From DASUPK01 sp963782345 (lineage in GTDB: Bacteria; Actinomycetota; Thermoleophilia; Solirubrobacterales; 70-9): a stretch of 64,000 nt of DNA. This document shows, piece by piece, positions 7,776 to 15,915 of the stretch. The notes under the pieces are model-generated. The model did not search any database. It saw only the letters and a program-made list of their open reading frames with translations, and was not told where the DNA came from. Location of the stretch: the NCBI GenBank assembly GCA_963782345.1, contig CAWAJF010000001.1, forward strand, positions 140,413 to 204,412, written 5' to 3'. Both the position numbers and the translations under genes were made by a program. How positions within the stretch are numbered: position 1 is the stretch's first letter; each line of letters starts with the position of its first letter.

Positions 7776-9043
7776 TAAGCCGGTCGGAGGAGCTGTACCG
7801 GCGAGCGCTCGAGGTGATGCCCGGAGGGGTCAACTCCCCGGTGCGAGCGATGCGGTCGATCGGCCGCGACCCGATCTTCATCGAGCGCGGCCAGGGCCCA
7901 TACCTCTGGGACGTCGACGGCAACCGCTACGTCGACTGGGTGTCCTCGTGGGGTCCTCTGATCCTCGGGCACGCCGATCCGCTCGTGGTGAAGGCGGTTC
8001 GCGAGGCCGCCGATCGCGGGACGAGCTATGGAGCGCCCACCGCGGGCGAGGTGGACCTCGCGGCCGAGGTCGTTGACCGCTTCGCGAGCGTCGAGATGAT
8101 TCGCATGACCAGCTCGGGAACGGAGGCGACGATGTCGGCGCTGCGGCTCGCCCGCGCCGTGACGGGCCGGACGACGATCGTGAAGTTCGCCGGTGCCTAC
8201 CACGGCCATGTCGACGGTCTGCTCGCCGAGGGTGGCTCCGGACTGGCCACGGCGGGGGTTCCCGCGAGCCCGGGCGTCACCGAGGCGCAGGCAGCGGACA
8301 CCGTGATCGCGCCCTGGAACGACGAGGAGGCCGTGGTGCAGGCGATCTCGAGAGGGCGACCGGCGGCCGTAATCGCCGAGCCGATCCCGGCGAACATGGG
8401 CGTGGTCCCACCCGACGCGGGTTTCCTCGAAGCTCTCAGGGACACCACCGCCGAGGCCGGCTCGCTGCTCATCCTCGACGAGGTGATCAGCGGCTTTCGC
8501 GTTGCCCGCGGGGGAGCACAGGAGCTGCTCGGGGTCGAGGCCGACCTGACCGTGATGGGGAAGGTGATCGGCGGAGGGCTACCCGCCGCGGCGTATGGCG
8601 GGAAGCGCGAGCTGATGGAGCGGATCGCGCCCGCCGGGGACGTCTACCAGGCGGGAACGCTGTCCGGGAACCCCCTCGCCGTCGCCGCCGGCCTCGCAAC
8701 GCTGCGCCAGCTCGACAGCGCCGCATACGTCGGGATCGAGTCAGCCACGACGCGGCTCGCGACCGGCCTGCGGCGAGCCGCCGGCGATCTGCCCGTCCAG
8801 GTCGCCAGCGTGCCGGGGCTGGTGACGGTGTTCTTCAGCGCCGAGCCCGTCCGTGACTTCGACGGCGCTCAGGCGTGCGACGCCAAGGCCTACGGCCGCT
8901 TCTGCCGGGCGATGCTGGACGCCGGGATCTTCCCGCCGGCATCCCAGTTCGAGGCCTGGTTTCCCTCGCTCGCCCACGACGAGGAGTCGATCGACCGGAC
9001 GATCGAGGCCGCCAGGGGCGCGTTTCAGCAGGCCATCTCCTGA
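7775..9043 (+). CDS. hemL: glutamate-1-semialdehyde 2,1-aminomutase, non-standard start
   Basis: PLP enzyme that makes 5-aminolevulinate from glutamate-1-semialdehyde. The lysine of the Schiff base is in 'VMGKVIGGGLPAAAYGG'; the N-terminal 'PGGVNSPVRAMRSIGRDP' and 'SSGTEATMSALRLAR' are diagnostic. The conserved opening 'SEELYRRALEVMPGG' is encoded upstream of the first standard start (GTG 7814). In frame, only CTG 7772 or ATA 7775 precede it before a stop. ATA 7775 overlaps the TGA of the preceding gene exactly where TGATG would be usual, and GGGAGG lies ten bases before it. From ATA the protein has 422 residues, near the family norm; from GTG 7814 it would lose about 13. Confidence 0.9.
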   Translation: MSRSEELYRRALEVMPGGVNSPVRAMRSIGRDPIFIERGQGPYLWDVDGNRYVDWVSSWGPLILGHADPLVVKAVREAADRGTSYGAPTAGEVDLAAEVVDRFASVEMIRMTSSGTEATMSALRLARAVTGRTTIVKFAGAYHGHVDGLLAEGGSGLATAGVPASPGVTEAQAADTVIAPWNDEEAVVQAISRGRPAAVIAEPIPANMGVVPPDAGFLEALRDTTAEAGSLLILDEVISGFRVARGGAQELLGVEADLTVMGKVIGGGLPAAAYGGKRELMERIAPAGDVYQAGTLSGNPLAVAAGLATLRQLDSAAYVGIESATTRLATGLRRAAGDLPVQVASVPGLVTVFFSAEPVRDFDGAQACDAKAYGRFCRAMLDAGIFPPASQFEAWFPSLAHDEESIDRTIEAARGAFQQAIS

Positions 9044-9068
9044 CGCCCCGCTCTAATCTCGACCCCGC

Positions 9069-9680
9069 ATGGCCTCGACCTCGACCTCCCTCGCCGCCCT
9101 GGTGGCGCTCCTCCGCGACGGCGACAACGTGATCACGCCATACGTCCGCGACACGGAGGAGCGGGCCGCGCTCGGCGGTCTGGCCGCATCGGGACCGCGC
9201 GCCGCCGAGGCGGCCGATGAGTACACGGTCCTGGTCGAGGCGATCAGGGAGGGCTACCTGCTCCATTACGAGGAGCCGAGGCTGATCGAGGGAGCCGACG
9301 GGGACCTCCGGCTGCTCGCCGGCGACTTCCTCTATGCCCTTGGCCTCGAGAAGCTGGCGGCGCGTGGAGACCTCCACGCGGTCCGGGAGCTGGCGGACCT
9401 GATCAGCCTCTCGGCGCAGGTTCACGCGGAGAACGGCGACGGCTCGAGCGGCGCACTCGCCGGCGCCCTCTGGCTCGCGGCGATGGTGGCCGTGGGCGCG
9501 GGCTCCACGCCGGAGCACGAGTCGGCGAAGGAAGCCGTGCGCTGCGCTGAGCCCGATGCCGGTGGCCAATTGATTCGCAGCGCTACCAAAACCGCCCGTC
9601 AGGCGGGCATGGGCGACGCGCTGGCCCTCGCATCCGAGTCGATAGGCTTCGCCGCCGAGGACGCTCCACACCGTGGCTGA
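9069..9680 (+). CDS. conserved-looking helical protein of unknown function
   Basis: 203 residues, mostly helical and soluble, with no signal peptide. I do not recognise the family. The stretch 'LRLLAGDFLYALGLEKLAARGD' faintly recalls helices of polyprenyl synthases, but no DDxxD motif is present. TAATCT lies nine bases before the ATG. Its end overlaps the GTG of the Rieske gene by eight bases, so it is probably cotranscribed and coupled with the bc complex and may act in its assembly or in quinone synthesis (inference from position only). Confidence 0.6.
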   Translation: MASTSTSLAALVALLRDGDNVITPYVRDTEERAALGGLAASGPRAAEAADEYTVLVEAIREGYLLHYEEPRLIEGADGDLRLLAGDFLYALGLEKLAARGDLHAVRELADLISLSAQVHAENGDGSSGALAGALWLAAMVAVGAGSTPEHESAKEAVRCAEPDAGGQLIRSATKTARQAGMGDALALASESIGFAAEDAPHRG

Positions 9681-10362
9681 AGAGGGAAACGACAAGCAGG
9701 GGGCACCGAAGGGCCTTCCCAGCCCCGACCCCGCGGGCTACTTCGAGGGCGAGTCCATGAACCGGCGCGCCGCCTTCACGATCGGCGTGCAGGCGCTCGG
9801 GGGGATCGCCGGGGCGGCAATCGTCCTGCCGGCCATCGGCTTCGCGGCCGCGCCGCTCTTCGAGCAGGAGAAGGAGCCCTGGCAGGCGGTCGGGTCGACT
9901 TCGGACTTCACCGCTGACACGTATCGGACGGTGGTGATCACGGCCGTCGAGGGGATCGGCGAGACCGGCAAGACCACGGTGTACGTCCGCCGGGGCAATC
10001 CCGATCCCAAGCTGACCCAGAACGGCAAGTATCCCCCGGAGACCGCGGACGAGTACATCGCGATCACCACTCGCTGCGCGCATCTGGGCTGCCCCGTCCG
10101 GTACGTCCAGGCCGCCGGCAACTTCATCTGCCCGTGTCACGGAGGCGTCTACGGCTTCCTCGGCGAGCGTATCGGCGGCCCTCCGGTTCGCCCGCTCGAC
10201 CGGTTCCAGACCCGGGTCACCAACGGCCAGGTCGAGATCGGTCCCCGCTACAGCGTCACCAACAGCCTCGACCCCGTCCGCGCCCGCGACCCCGGTGAGT
10301 TCACCGGCGGCGTCTGGGAGTACCTCTACCCGCCGCGGCCCTCGGTGCCGCCGCCGCCGTAG
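9673..10362 (+). CDS. qcrA: Rieske iron-sulfur subunit of menaquinol-cytochrome c reductase
   Basis: 229 residues. One N-terminal membrane anchor (about 33-58, 'FTIGVQALGGIAGAAIVLPAIG') precedes a Rieske domain whose 2Fe-2S ligands lie in 'CAHLGCPV' and 'CPCHGGVY'. It carries electrons from menaquinol to the c-type haem of the complex. It is the first of three consecutive bc-complex genes. The GTG start overlaps the previous gene. Confidence 0.95.
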   Translation: MAEEGNDKQGAPKGLPSPDPAGYFEGESMNRRAAFTIGVQALGGIAGAAIVLPAIGFAAAPLFEQEKEPWQAVGSTSDFTADTYRTVVITAVEGIGETGKTTVYVRRGNPDPKLTQNGKYPPETADEYIAITTRCAHLGCPVRYVQAAGNFICPCHGGVYGFLGERIGGPPVRPLDRFQTRVTNGQVEIGPRYSVTNSLDPVRARDPGEFTGGVWEYLYPPRPSVPPPP

Positions 10363-10373
10363 GAGAGCAGCGC

Positions 10374-11180
10374 GTGCCCAAGCTGCCAAAGCCAGGACCA
10401 CTGAGCCGCCCCGCGCCTCCCGGTCAGCGCACCAATGGCGCGAACGGCAACGGCGCGGGGCCGGTTGAAGTCGCGAAGGAGGCCGGCGGCGACGTCCTCG
10501 GCTGGGTCGACGAGCGGACCGGCGGCTCGAGCTTCCTCACCGGGATGCTCTACCGGAAGGTGCCGAAGGGGACCAACTGGTTCTACACGCTCGGCTCGGC
10601 GACCCTCTTCGCCTTCACCTTCCAGGCGCTGACCGGCGTCTTCCTGGCGATGTACTACACGCCCTCGCCGACCCAGGCCTATGGGTCGATCACCCACCTC
10701 ACCAACGACGTCTGGATGGGCGAGTTCGTCCGCGGCATGCACAAGTGGGGCGCCTCGGTGATGATCATCTGCATCTTCCTGCACATGGGGCGCACCTTCT
10801 TCTTCGGGGCCTACAAGTATCCGAGGGAGCTCAACTGGGTGATCGGAGTGGTGCTGGTCATCCTCACCATGGTGATGGGCCTGACCGGGTATCTGCTGCC
10901 CTTCGATCAGCGGTCCTACTGGGCGACGATCGTCGCCAACAACATCACCGGGACCGGTCCCGTCCTCGGCCCGTACCTCGCCGATTTCCTGCGCGCCGGC
11001 CCTGAGATCGGCGCCACGACCCTCGCGCGGTTCTACGCGATCCACATGCTCCTTGTGCCCGGCTTGATCATCGCCCTGATCGGGGCCCACCTGTATCTCG
11101 TGGTCAAGCTCGGAACCACGGCGCCGCCCTGGATGCGCTCCGACCGGCCCAAGTCGCTGCGCAGGGAGGAGGTCGGTTGA
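10374..11180 (+). CDS. qcrB: cytochrome b (b6-type, N-terminal four-helix subunit)
   Basis: 268 residues, cytochrome b6-like. Membrane helices start near residue 75. Haem-ligand histidines lie in 'FVRGMHKWGASVMIICIFLHMGR' and later in 'YAIHMLLVPGLIIALIGAHL'. An N-terminal extension of about 60 residues, rich in Pro/Gly/Asn, is unusual. It binds two b haems and forms the quinone sites with subunit IV, which is encoded next with a four-base overlap. The gene starts with GTG twelve bases after the Rieske stop. Confidence 0.94.
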   Translation: MPKLPKPGPLSRPAPPGQRTNGANGNGAGPVEVAKEAGGDVLGWVDERTGGSSFLTGMLYRKVPKGTNWFYTLGSATLFAFTFQALTGVFLAMYYTPSPTQAYGSITHLTNDVWMGEFVRGMHKWGASVMIICIFLHMGRTFFFGAYKYPRELNWVIGVVLVILTMVMGLTGYLLPFDQRSYWATIVANNITGTGPVLGPYLADFLRAGPEIGATTLARFYAIHMLLVPGLIIALIGAHLYLVVKLGTTAPPWMRSDRPKSLRREEVG

Positions 11181-11878
11181 ACCGGCGCGAGAAGGAGGAG
11201 TACCTCCGCGGTTACGAGGCCCTGAAGAAGAAGGGGAAGCCGTTCTTCCCGTACGCGGTGATGAAGGACACGGCGATGATGCTGATCGTCGCGCTGGTCA
11301 TCGTCGGGCTGTCGATCGTTCTCGGAGCCGAACAGGGGCCGAAGGTCGACCCGACCACCACCACCTACACGCCGCGACCCGAGTGGTACTTCTTCTTCCT
11401 CTTCGAGCTGCTCCGCGTGATCAAGCCGCCGTGGGCGGTCCCGATCGCGACGATCGGGATCCCGACGATCGCGATGGTGCTGCTCCTGCTCCTGCCGTTC
11501 TACGACCGCAATGCCGAGAGACGGCCCGAGCGTAGGCCGATCGCGACGACGACCGGAATCCTGGTGATCATCGCAATGGCGTATCTGACCTTCCTGGGCG
11601 CCACCGCCGGGCCGCCGAGCCAGGTTGACCTGAAGACATCGGCTGCGCTCCGGCCCGGCCAGCAGGTGGTCGCCCAATCGGGCTGTCTCGCGTGCCACAA
11701 GCTGGGCGATAACGGCAATGACGGCCCCGGCCCCGAGCTGACGCACATCGGCGCCCGGATCCCCCGCAACGCGATCGCGCGCTCGCTCGAGGTCGGCCCG
11801 AGCATCATGCCGTCCTATGCGGGTCTGCCGCCGGCCAAGTTCCAGGCGCTGACGGCGTACATCGCGTCCCTGAACTGA
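11177..11878 (+). CDS. qcrC: subunit IV fused to cytochrome c (menaquinol-cytochrome c reductase)
   Basis: 233 residues. The first part (about 1-150) is subunit IV with the Qo-site 'PEWYFFFLFELLR' and three to four membrane helices. The last 80 residues are a monohaem cytochrome c domain with CLACH and a distal methionine in 'SIMPSYAGLP'. This fusion is known from Bacillus-type menaquinol-cytochrome c reductases. It lets the complex pass electrons on without a separate c1 gene. It starts with TTG inside the qcrB stop, preceded by GGGAGGAGG. Confidence 0.93.
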   Translation: MNRREKEEYLRGYEALKKKGKPFFPYAVMKDTAMMLIVALVIVGLSIVLGAEQGPKVDPTTTTYTPRPEWYFFFLFELLRVIKPPWAVPIATIGIPTIAMVLLLLLPFYDRNAERRPERRPIATTTGILVIIAMAYLTFLGATAGPPSQVDLKTSAALRPGQQVVAQSGCLACHKLGDNGNDGPGPELTHIGARIPRNAIARSLEVGPSIMPSYAGLPPAKFQALTAYIASLN

Positions 11879-11900
11879 CCGGTCGCCTAATCTCGCGCAC

Positions 11901-12650
11901 ATGAGTGTCTCGTCCGGCACGGAGGCAGGGAGCGGCGCGCCCAACCGCGACTCCGATCAGTTCGCGACCGAGGTCCGGAGCATGTTCGACCGGATCGCGG
12001 GCGTCTACGACCTGATGAACTCGGCGATGACCGCCGGGCTCCACCACCAGTGGCGCCAGCGGGCCGTCGACCGGGCGAACGTGGGGCCGGGCTCCGACGC
12101 GCTCGACCTCTGCTGCGGCACCGGTGACCTCGCCCTCGAGCTGCGCATGCGGATCGGCCCGGACGGCCGCGTGGTCGGCAGCGACTTCTCGGAGCCGATG
12201 CTCGAGCTGGCTCGCCGCAAGAGCGGCGATCGGGGCCTGCCGGTGGAGTTCGGCTGGGCGGATGCCCTCGATCTGCCATACGGGGAGGCGAGCTTCGACG
12301 CTGTCACGATCGGCTTCGGCGCCCGCAACCTGGCCGACCTCGATCGGGGCCTCTCCGAGATGGTTCGCGTGCTGCGTCCCGGTGGGCGCCTGGTCATCCT
12401 CGAGATCACGCGTCCACAGCGCGAGCCGCTGGCGAGCTTCTACTCGCTGTGGTTCGACCGCGTGGTCCCCGTGATCGGATCCCTCGCCGGAGACCCCGAC
12501 GCCTACAGCTATCTGCCGGACTCGGTCCGCAGCTTCCCCGACCCGAAGCGGCTGGCGGCGAAGATCGAGTCCGCCGGCTTCACTGAGATCCGCTGGCTCC
12601 TCCTCGCCGGCGGGATCATCGCAATCCACAGCGCGACCAAGGCCAAATGA
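11901..12650 (+). CDS. menG: demethylmenaquinone methyltransferase
   Basis: 249 residues, class I SAM methyltransferase of the UbiE/MenG family: 'MFDRIAGVYDLMNSAMTAGLHHQWRQ' near the N-terminus, SAM loop 'LDLCCGTGDLALEL', then 'GFGARNLADLDRGLSEMVRVLRPGG'. It puts the final methyl on menaquinone, the likely substrate of the bc complex just upstream. TAATCT lies seven bases before the ATG (leaderless type). The stop overlaps the next start as ATGA. Confidence 0.94.
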   Translation: MSVSSGTEAGSGAPNRDSDQFATEVRSMFDRIAGVYDLMNSAMTAGLHHQWRQRAVDRANVGPGSDALDLCCGTGDLALELRMRIGPDGRVVGSDFSEPMLELARRKSGDRGLPVEFGWADALDLPYGEASFDAVTIGFGARNLADLDRGLSEMVRVLRPGGRLVILEITRPQREPLASFYSLWFDRVVPVIGSLAGDPDAYSYLPDSVRSFPDPKRLAAKIESAGFTEIRWLLLAGGIIAIHSATKAK

Positions 12651-13627
12651 CCCGATCGTCCGTGCCACCACCCGTGACCGCCGTGATGGACGCCGCGAGC
12701 GCCTGGCTCCCGGAGCGCATGTCCGAGGTCGAGAGCCGGCTCTCCGACCTCGCCGCCGGCTACGGCGCCAGGCTGGGCGAGGAGGCCGAGGCGACGCTGT
12801 CCGCGGGCGGCAAGCGCCTGCGGCCCCTGCTGGTACTGATGGCCGCCGGCGAGGAGGCCGGCGAGCGCGCCGTGCGAGTCGCCTCCGCGGTGGAGATGGT
12901 TCACATGGCGACCCTCGTCCACGATGACGTCCTCGACGGCGCCCCGGTCCGGCGCGGCCGGCCCACGGTGGTGGCGCGCTCCGGCAGAGATCGGGCCGTG
13001 GGGGTGGGTGACCTGCTCTTCAGCCGCGCCTTCGCCGAGCTGGCCGCCGACGGTGGCGAGCCGGAGGTGGCCGAATTGAGCTCGGCCTCGGTGGCCCTGG
13101 CGCTCGGCGAGCTGGCGCAGAGACACGATGCCTTCGACACGTCCATCACCGAGGAGCGCTATCTGGAGCGCTGCTCCCTGAAGACGGCGCGGCTCTTCGA
13201 GTCCGCCTGCCGGCTCGGCCGTATCTCGTCGGGGAGACCTGGCACCGAGGACCTCGCCTCGTTCGGGCGGGAGATCGGTCTCGCCTTCCAGCTGCTCGAC
13301 GACGTTCTCGATATCACGGGGCCGCCCGAGCGGACCGGCAAGGCCCGCGGCACCGACCTGCTCGATGGCACCGTGACGTTGCCGCTGATCCTGGCCCAAC
13401 GGCTGGACCCCCGGCTTCAGGCGGCTGAGCTTCGCGGCCTCGATCACGCCGGGGCCGAGACGCTCTGCGAGCGGATCGCGGCGACGGGCGCCCTCGAGGA
13501 CGTCCGCGACCGAGCGAAGCAGGGCATCGAGCGGGCCAAGCGGACCCTCGGTTCGCCGGAATTCACGGGCGAGGAGCGCGAGCTGCTCGGCATGATCGCC
13601 GACGGCGTGGTGGAGCGCTACGCGTAA
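12647..13627 (+). CDS. all-trans polyprenyl diphosphate synthase (menaquinone side chain)
   Basis: 326 residues, prenyl-elongating synthase with both aspartate-rich motifs: 'LVHDDVLDGAPVRRGRPT' (first, DDxxD) and 'FQLLDDVLDITGP' (second). 'GGKRLRPLLVLMAA' is the usual substrate-binding start. Chain length cannot be read reliably. The overlap with menG argues for a menaquinone side chain of heptaprenyl to nonaprenyl size. It is the last gene of the haem/bc/menaquinone run. Confidence 0.92.
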   Translation: MTRSSVPPPVTAVMDAASAWLPERMSEVESRLSDLAAGYGARLGEEAEATLSAGGKRLRPLLVLMAAGEEAGERAVRVASAVEMVHMATLVHDDVLDGAPVRRGRPTVVARSGRDRAVGVGDLLFSRAFAELAADGGEPEVAELSSASVALALGELAQRHDAFDTSITEERYLERCSLKTARLFESACRLGRISSGRPGTEDLASFGREIGLAFQLLDDVLDITGPPERTGKARGTDLLDGTVTLPLILAQRLDPRLQAAELRGLDHAGAETLCERIAATGALEDVRDRAKQGIERAKRTLGSPEFTGEERELLGMIADGVVERYA

Positions 13628-13629
13628 AG

Positions 13630-13657
13630 GTCAATGGCCCCTTGCGGGGCCATTGAC
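13630..13657 (+). terminator. perfect 12-bp stem hairpin after the haem/menaquinone block
   Basis: GTCAATGGCCCC, loop TTGC, then GGGGCCATTGAC, starting two bases after the stop codon. There is no T-run after it, so it may terminate poorly or act as a 3'-end stabiliser. Confidence 0.65.
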
Positions 13658-13725
13658 TGGAGGGAGTGACTCGTTGGAGTGGCGCTTCCTTCATAAAGCG
13701 GGGTGCACTTACGCGCACCCTCGCA

Positions 13726-14076
13726 TCAGAAGTCTTCGGGGAGGATGCTGTCGGTCGACAGCGCCATGGCGAACCGATCCGCCTCTTCCTCCATGTTGGC
13801 GCGGGTGAGCGAGCGGAGATCCTCGATCAGCTCCTGGCCGCCTCGATCGAGCTCCTCGTCGTAGTGGTCGACCTCGGATTGGCTGTAGCTGTCACGGCCC
13901 CACCACTCGCACTCGGGGCAGCGCAGCTCGACGTTCCAGGCCCCGTCACCTTGCTCGTGCCAGTTCATCGGCTGGACCAGACTGGAGGAGCAGCTGGGGC
14001 ACGCGTGCATTCCCTCGGGGGACTTGTGCTGAGTGTCGACCCGGGGCTGGGTGTTTGTCCGCTTTGGACCTTCCAT
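13726..14076 (-). CDS. small zinc-ribbon protein of unknown function
   Basis: 116 residues. 'HACPSCSSSL' and 'LRCPECEWWG' give two CxxC pairs about 27 residues apart, a zinc ribbon. The C-terminal half is acidic and helical. The first 22 residues are poorly ordered, and a start at the internal Met of 'MHACPSC' is possible. It is divergent from dcd across 83 bp. I know no function; nucleic-acid binding would be a guess. Confidence 0.7.
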   Translation of the reverse strand: MEGPKRTNTQPRVDTQHKSPEGMHACPSCSSSLVQPMNWHEQGDGAWNVELRCPECEWWGRDSYSQSEVDHYDEELDRGGQELIEDLRSLTRANMEEEADRFAMALSTDSILPEDF

Positions 14077-14159
14077 CGTGAGTTACATATCGGGCCTCTG
14101 AGCCCCGACCTTTAGGCCCAAAAGTAAGTCTCTTCGTGCGTGCCGAATAGACTGGCTCG

Positions 14160-14738
14160 ATGGTTTTGAGCGACCGCACGATCAAGGAGGAGGTGGCGGC
14201 CGGCCGCCTCGTCTTCGATCCCTATGACGAGTCGCTCGTGCAGCCCTCGAGCGTGGACATGCGGGTCGACCGCAGCTTCCGCGTCTTCAACAACTCGCGC
14301 TACCCGTTCATCGACGTGCGGGAGCGGATGGAGAACCTGACCGAGCTGGTCAAGGTCGAGGGGGACGAGCCGTTCGTGCTGCATCCCGGGGAGTTCGTCC
14401 TCGGTCAAACGCTGGAGCGGGTCCGCCTTCCAAACGATCTCGTCGCGCGCCTCGAGGGAAAGAGCTCGCTCGGCCGGCTCGGCCTGGTGATTCACTCGAC
14501 CGCCGGCTTCGTGGACCCCGGTTTCGAGGGGAACCTGACGCTGGAGCTCTCCAATCTCGCCACCCTGCCGATCACGATCTATCACGGGATGCCGATCGGC
14601 CAAATCTCCTTCATGCGGATGGACGCCCCGGTCGAGCACGCATACGGCGCCAACGAGGCCGGCAGCAAGTACCAGGGACAGGCGGAGCCGACCGCTTCGC
14701 GCTTCTACCTCAACTTCCCGGAGCGAATCCGCAAGTAG
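14160..14738 (+). CDS. dcd: dCTP deaminase, probably bifunctional (dUMP-forming)
   Basis: 192 residues. 'GKSSLGRLGLVIHSTAGFVDPGFEGNLTLELSN' is the active-site region, with the catalytic glutamate in 'LTLELSN'. The C-terminal 'GSKYQGQAEPTASRFY' closes over the nucleotide. Actinobacterial enzymes of this type make dUMP directly from dCTP; that extra activity is assumed from relatives. TAGACT lies six bases before the ATG, a leaderless promoter. Confidence 0.95.
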   Translation: MVLSDRTIKEEVAAGRLVFDPYDESLVQPSSVDMRVDRSFRVFNNSRYPFIDVRERMENLTELVKVEGDEPFVLHPGEFVLGQTLERVRLPNDLVARLEGKSSLGRLGLVIHSTAGFVDPGFEGNLTLELSNLATLPITIYHGMPIGQISFMRMDAPVEHAYGANEAGSKYQGQAEPTASRFYLNFPERIRK

Positions 14739-14792
14739 GCCCCGGCGTAGGGTTGCGGGCGGACCCCGCCCCAGCCGCTAACATCCGCATCG

Positions 14793-15095
14793 ATGCCCAA
14801 CGTGGGACCGCTGGAGATAGCCGTCGTTCTCATCATCGTTCTGATCATCTTCGGGCCGAAGCGTCTTCCCGAGCTCGGCCAGTCGATGGGGCGTGGTATC
14901 CGCGAGTTCAAGGGCTCCCTCTCCGGGGACGGCGATGACAAGGATTCCCCGGAGGAGAAGCGTCGCGAGCTGGAGGCGAGCCAGCAGGTTCAGGCGAGCC
15001 AGCCCCAGCCGCCCCAGGCAGTTGAAGGGGAAGCGACAACCGAGAAGCCTGCGGAGCCCGTCGAGGGCGAGGTCGTCTCCGAGAACAAGGCCTAG
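14793..15095 (+). CDS. tatA: Sec-independent translocase protein TatA
   Basis: 100 residues: one N-terminal membrane helix, 'FGPKRLPELGQSMGRGIREFKG' (FGPK hinge and amphipathic helix), then an acidic disordered tail. It forms the pore part of the Tat system for folded proteins such as the Rieske subunit. TatC follows after three bases. TAACAT lies eight bases before the ATG. Confidence 0.95.
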   Translation: MPNVGPLEIAVVLIIVLIIFGPKRLPELGQSMGRGIREFKGSLSGDGDDKDSPEEKRRELEASQQVQASQPQPPQAVEGEATTEKPAEPVEGEVVSENKA

Positions 15096-15098
15096 GCA

Positions 15099-15884
15099 AT
15101 GGCCCGGCTACGGCCGGTCGACTTCCAGGACCGGCTCACGCTCGTCGAACATCTCGACGAGCTTCGGACGCGCGTCGTCATCTCGATCGTGGCGTTCTCG
15201 GTCGCCTTCGCGCTCTGCTTCTGGCAGAACAGCCGGCTGCTGGACATCGCCAACGCGCCCCTGCCGGGCAACAGGACCCCGATCACCTTCGGAGTCGCCG
15301 AGCCGTTCACGACGACCGTGACGATCACGGCCTATGCGGCCCTCGTGATCTCGCTGCCGGTGATCCTCTACCAGGCCTACGCGTTCATCCTGCCGGCGCT
15401 GACGACGCGGGAGAAGCGGGTCGTGGTGCCCTTTCTGATCGGAGTTCCGCTGCTGTTCGTGGCGGGAGTCCTCTTCGGATACTTCCTGGTGATCCCCGCG
15501 GCCACCAAGTTCCTGCTCAACTTCAACGACAGCCAGTTCAACATCCAGATCCGGGCGCGGGACTACTACAGCTTCTTCACGCTGACGCTCGGGATCATGG
15601 GCCTGATCTTCCAGCTTCCGATCGGGATCCTCGCCATCACCCGGCTCGGAATCATCACCCCCGAGCAGCTGTCCGCCAACCGCCGCTACGCGATCGTCGG
15701 TCTCGCGGTGCTAGCGATGGCGCTCCCCGGCACGGATCCGGTCAGCATGCTGATTGAGCTCGTGCCGCTGCTCCTGCTCTTCGAGGGCAGCCTGCTCCTC
15801 GCCAGGACGTTCGGCAGGCCCCCCGAACGGGCGGCCGAACGAGACATCACCTTCTCCGAGCCGCCGCCCGGCGGGGCGGCGTAG
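15099..15884 (+). CDS. tatC: Sec-independent translocase protein TatC
   Basis: 261 residues with six membrane helices. The N-terminal 'LTLVEHLDELRTRVVIS' contains the twin-arginine signal-peptide site, and 'FGVAEPFTTTVTI' is also diagnostic. It recognises Tat signal peptides and recruits TatA. It lies in an operon with tatA. Confidence 0.96.
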   Translation: MARLRPVDFQDRLTLVEHLDELRTRVVISIVAFSVAFALCFWQNSRLLDIANAPLPGNRTPITFGVAEPFTTTVTITAYAALVISLPVILYQAYAFILPALTTREKRVVVPFLIGVPLLFVAGVLFGYFLVIPAATKFLLNFNDSQFNIQIRARDYYSFFTLTLGIMGLIFQLPIGILAITRLGIITPEQLSANRRYAIVGLAVLAMALPGTDPVSMLIELVPLLLLFEGSLLLARTFGRPPERAAERDITFSEPPPGGAA

Positions 15885-15903
15885 GCGCGAACCTGCGTTC
15901 ATC

Positions 15904-15909
15904 TACGCT
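15904..15909 (+). promoter_or_regulatory. -10 box TACGCT deciding the next start
   Basis: TACGCT, six bases before GTG 15916. It supports starting the next gene there and not at upstream frame positions inside tatC. Confidence 0.45.
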
Positions 15910-15915
15910 TCCGCC

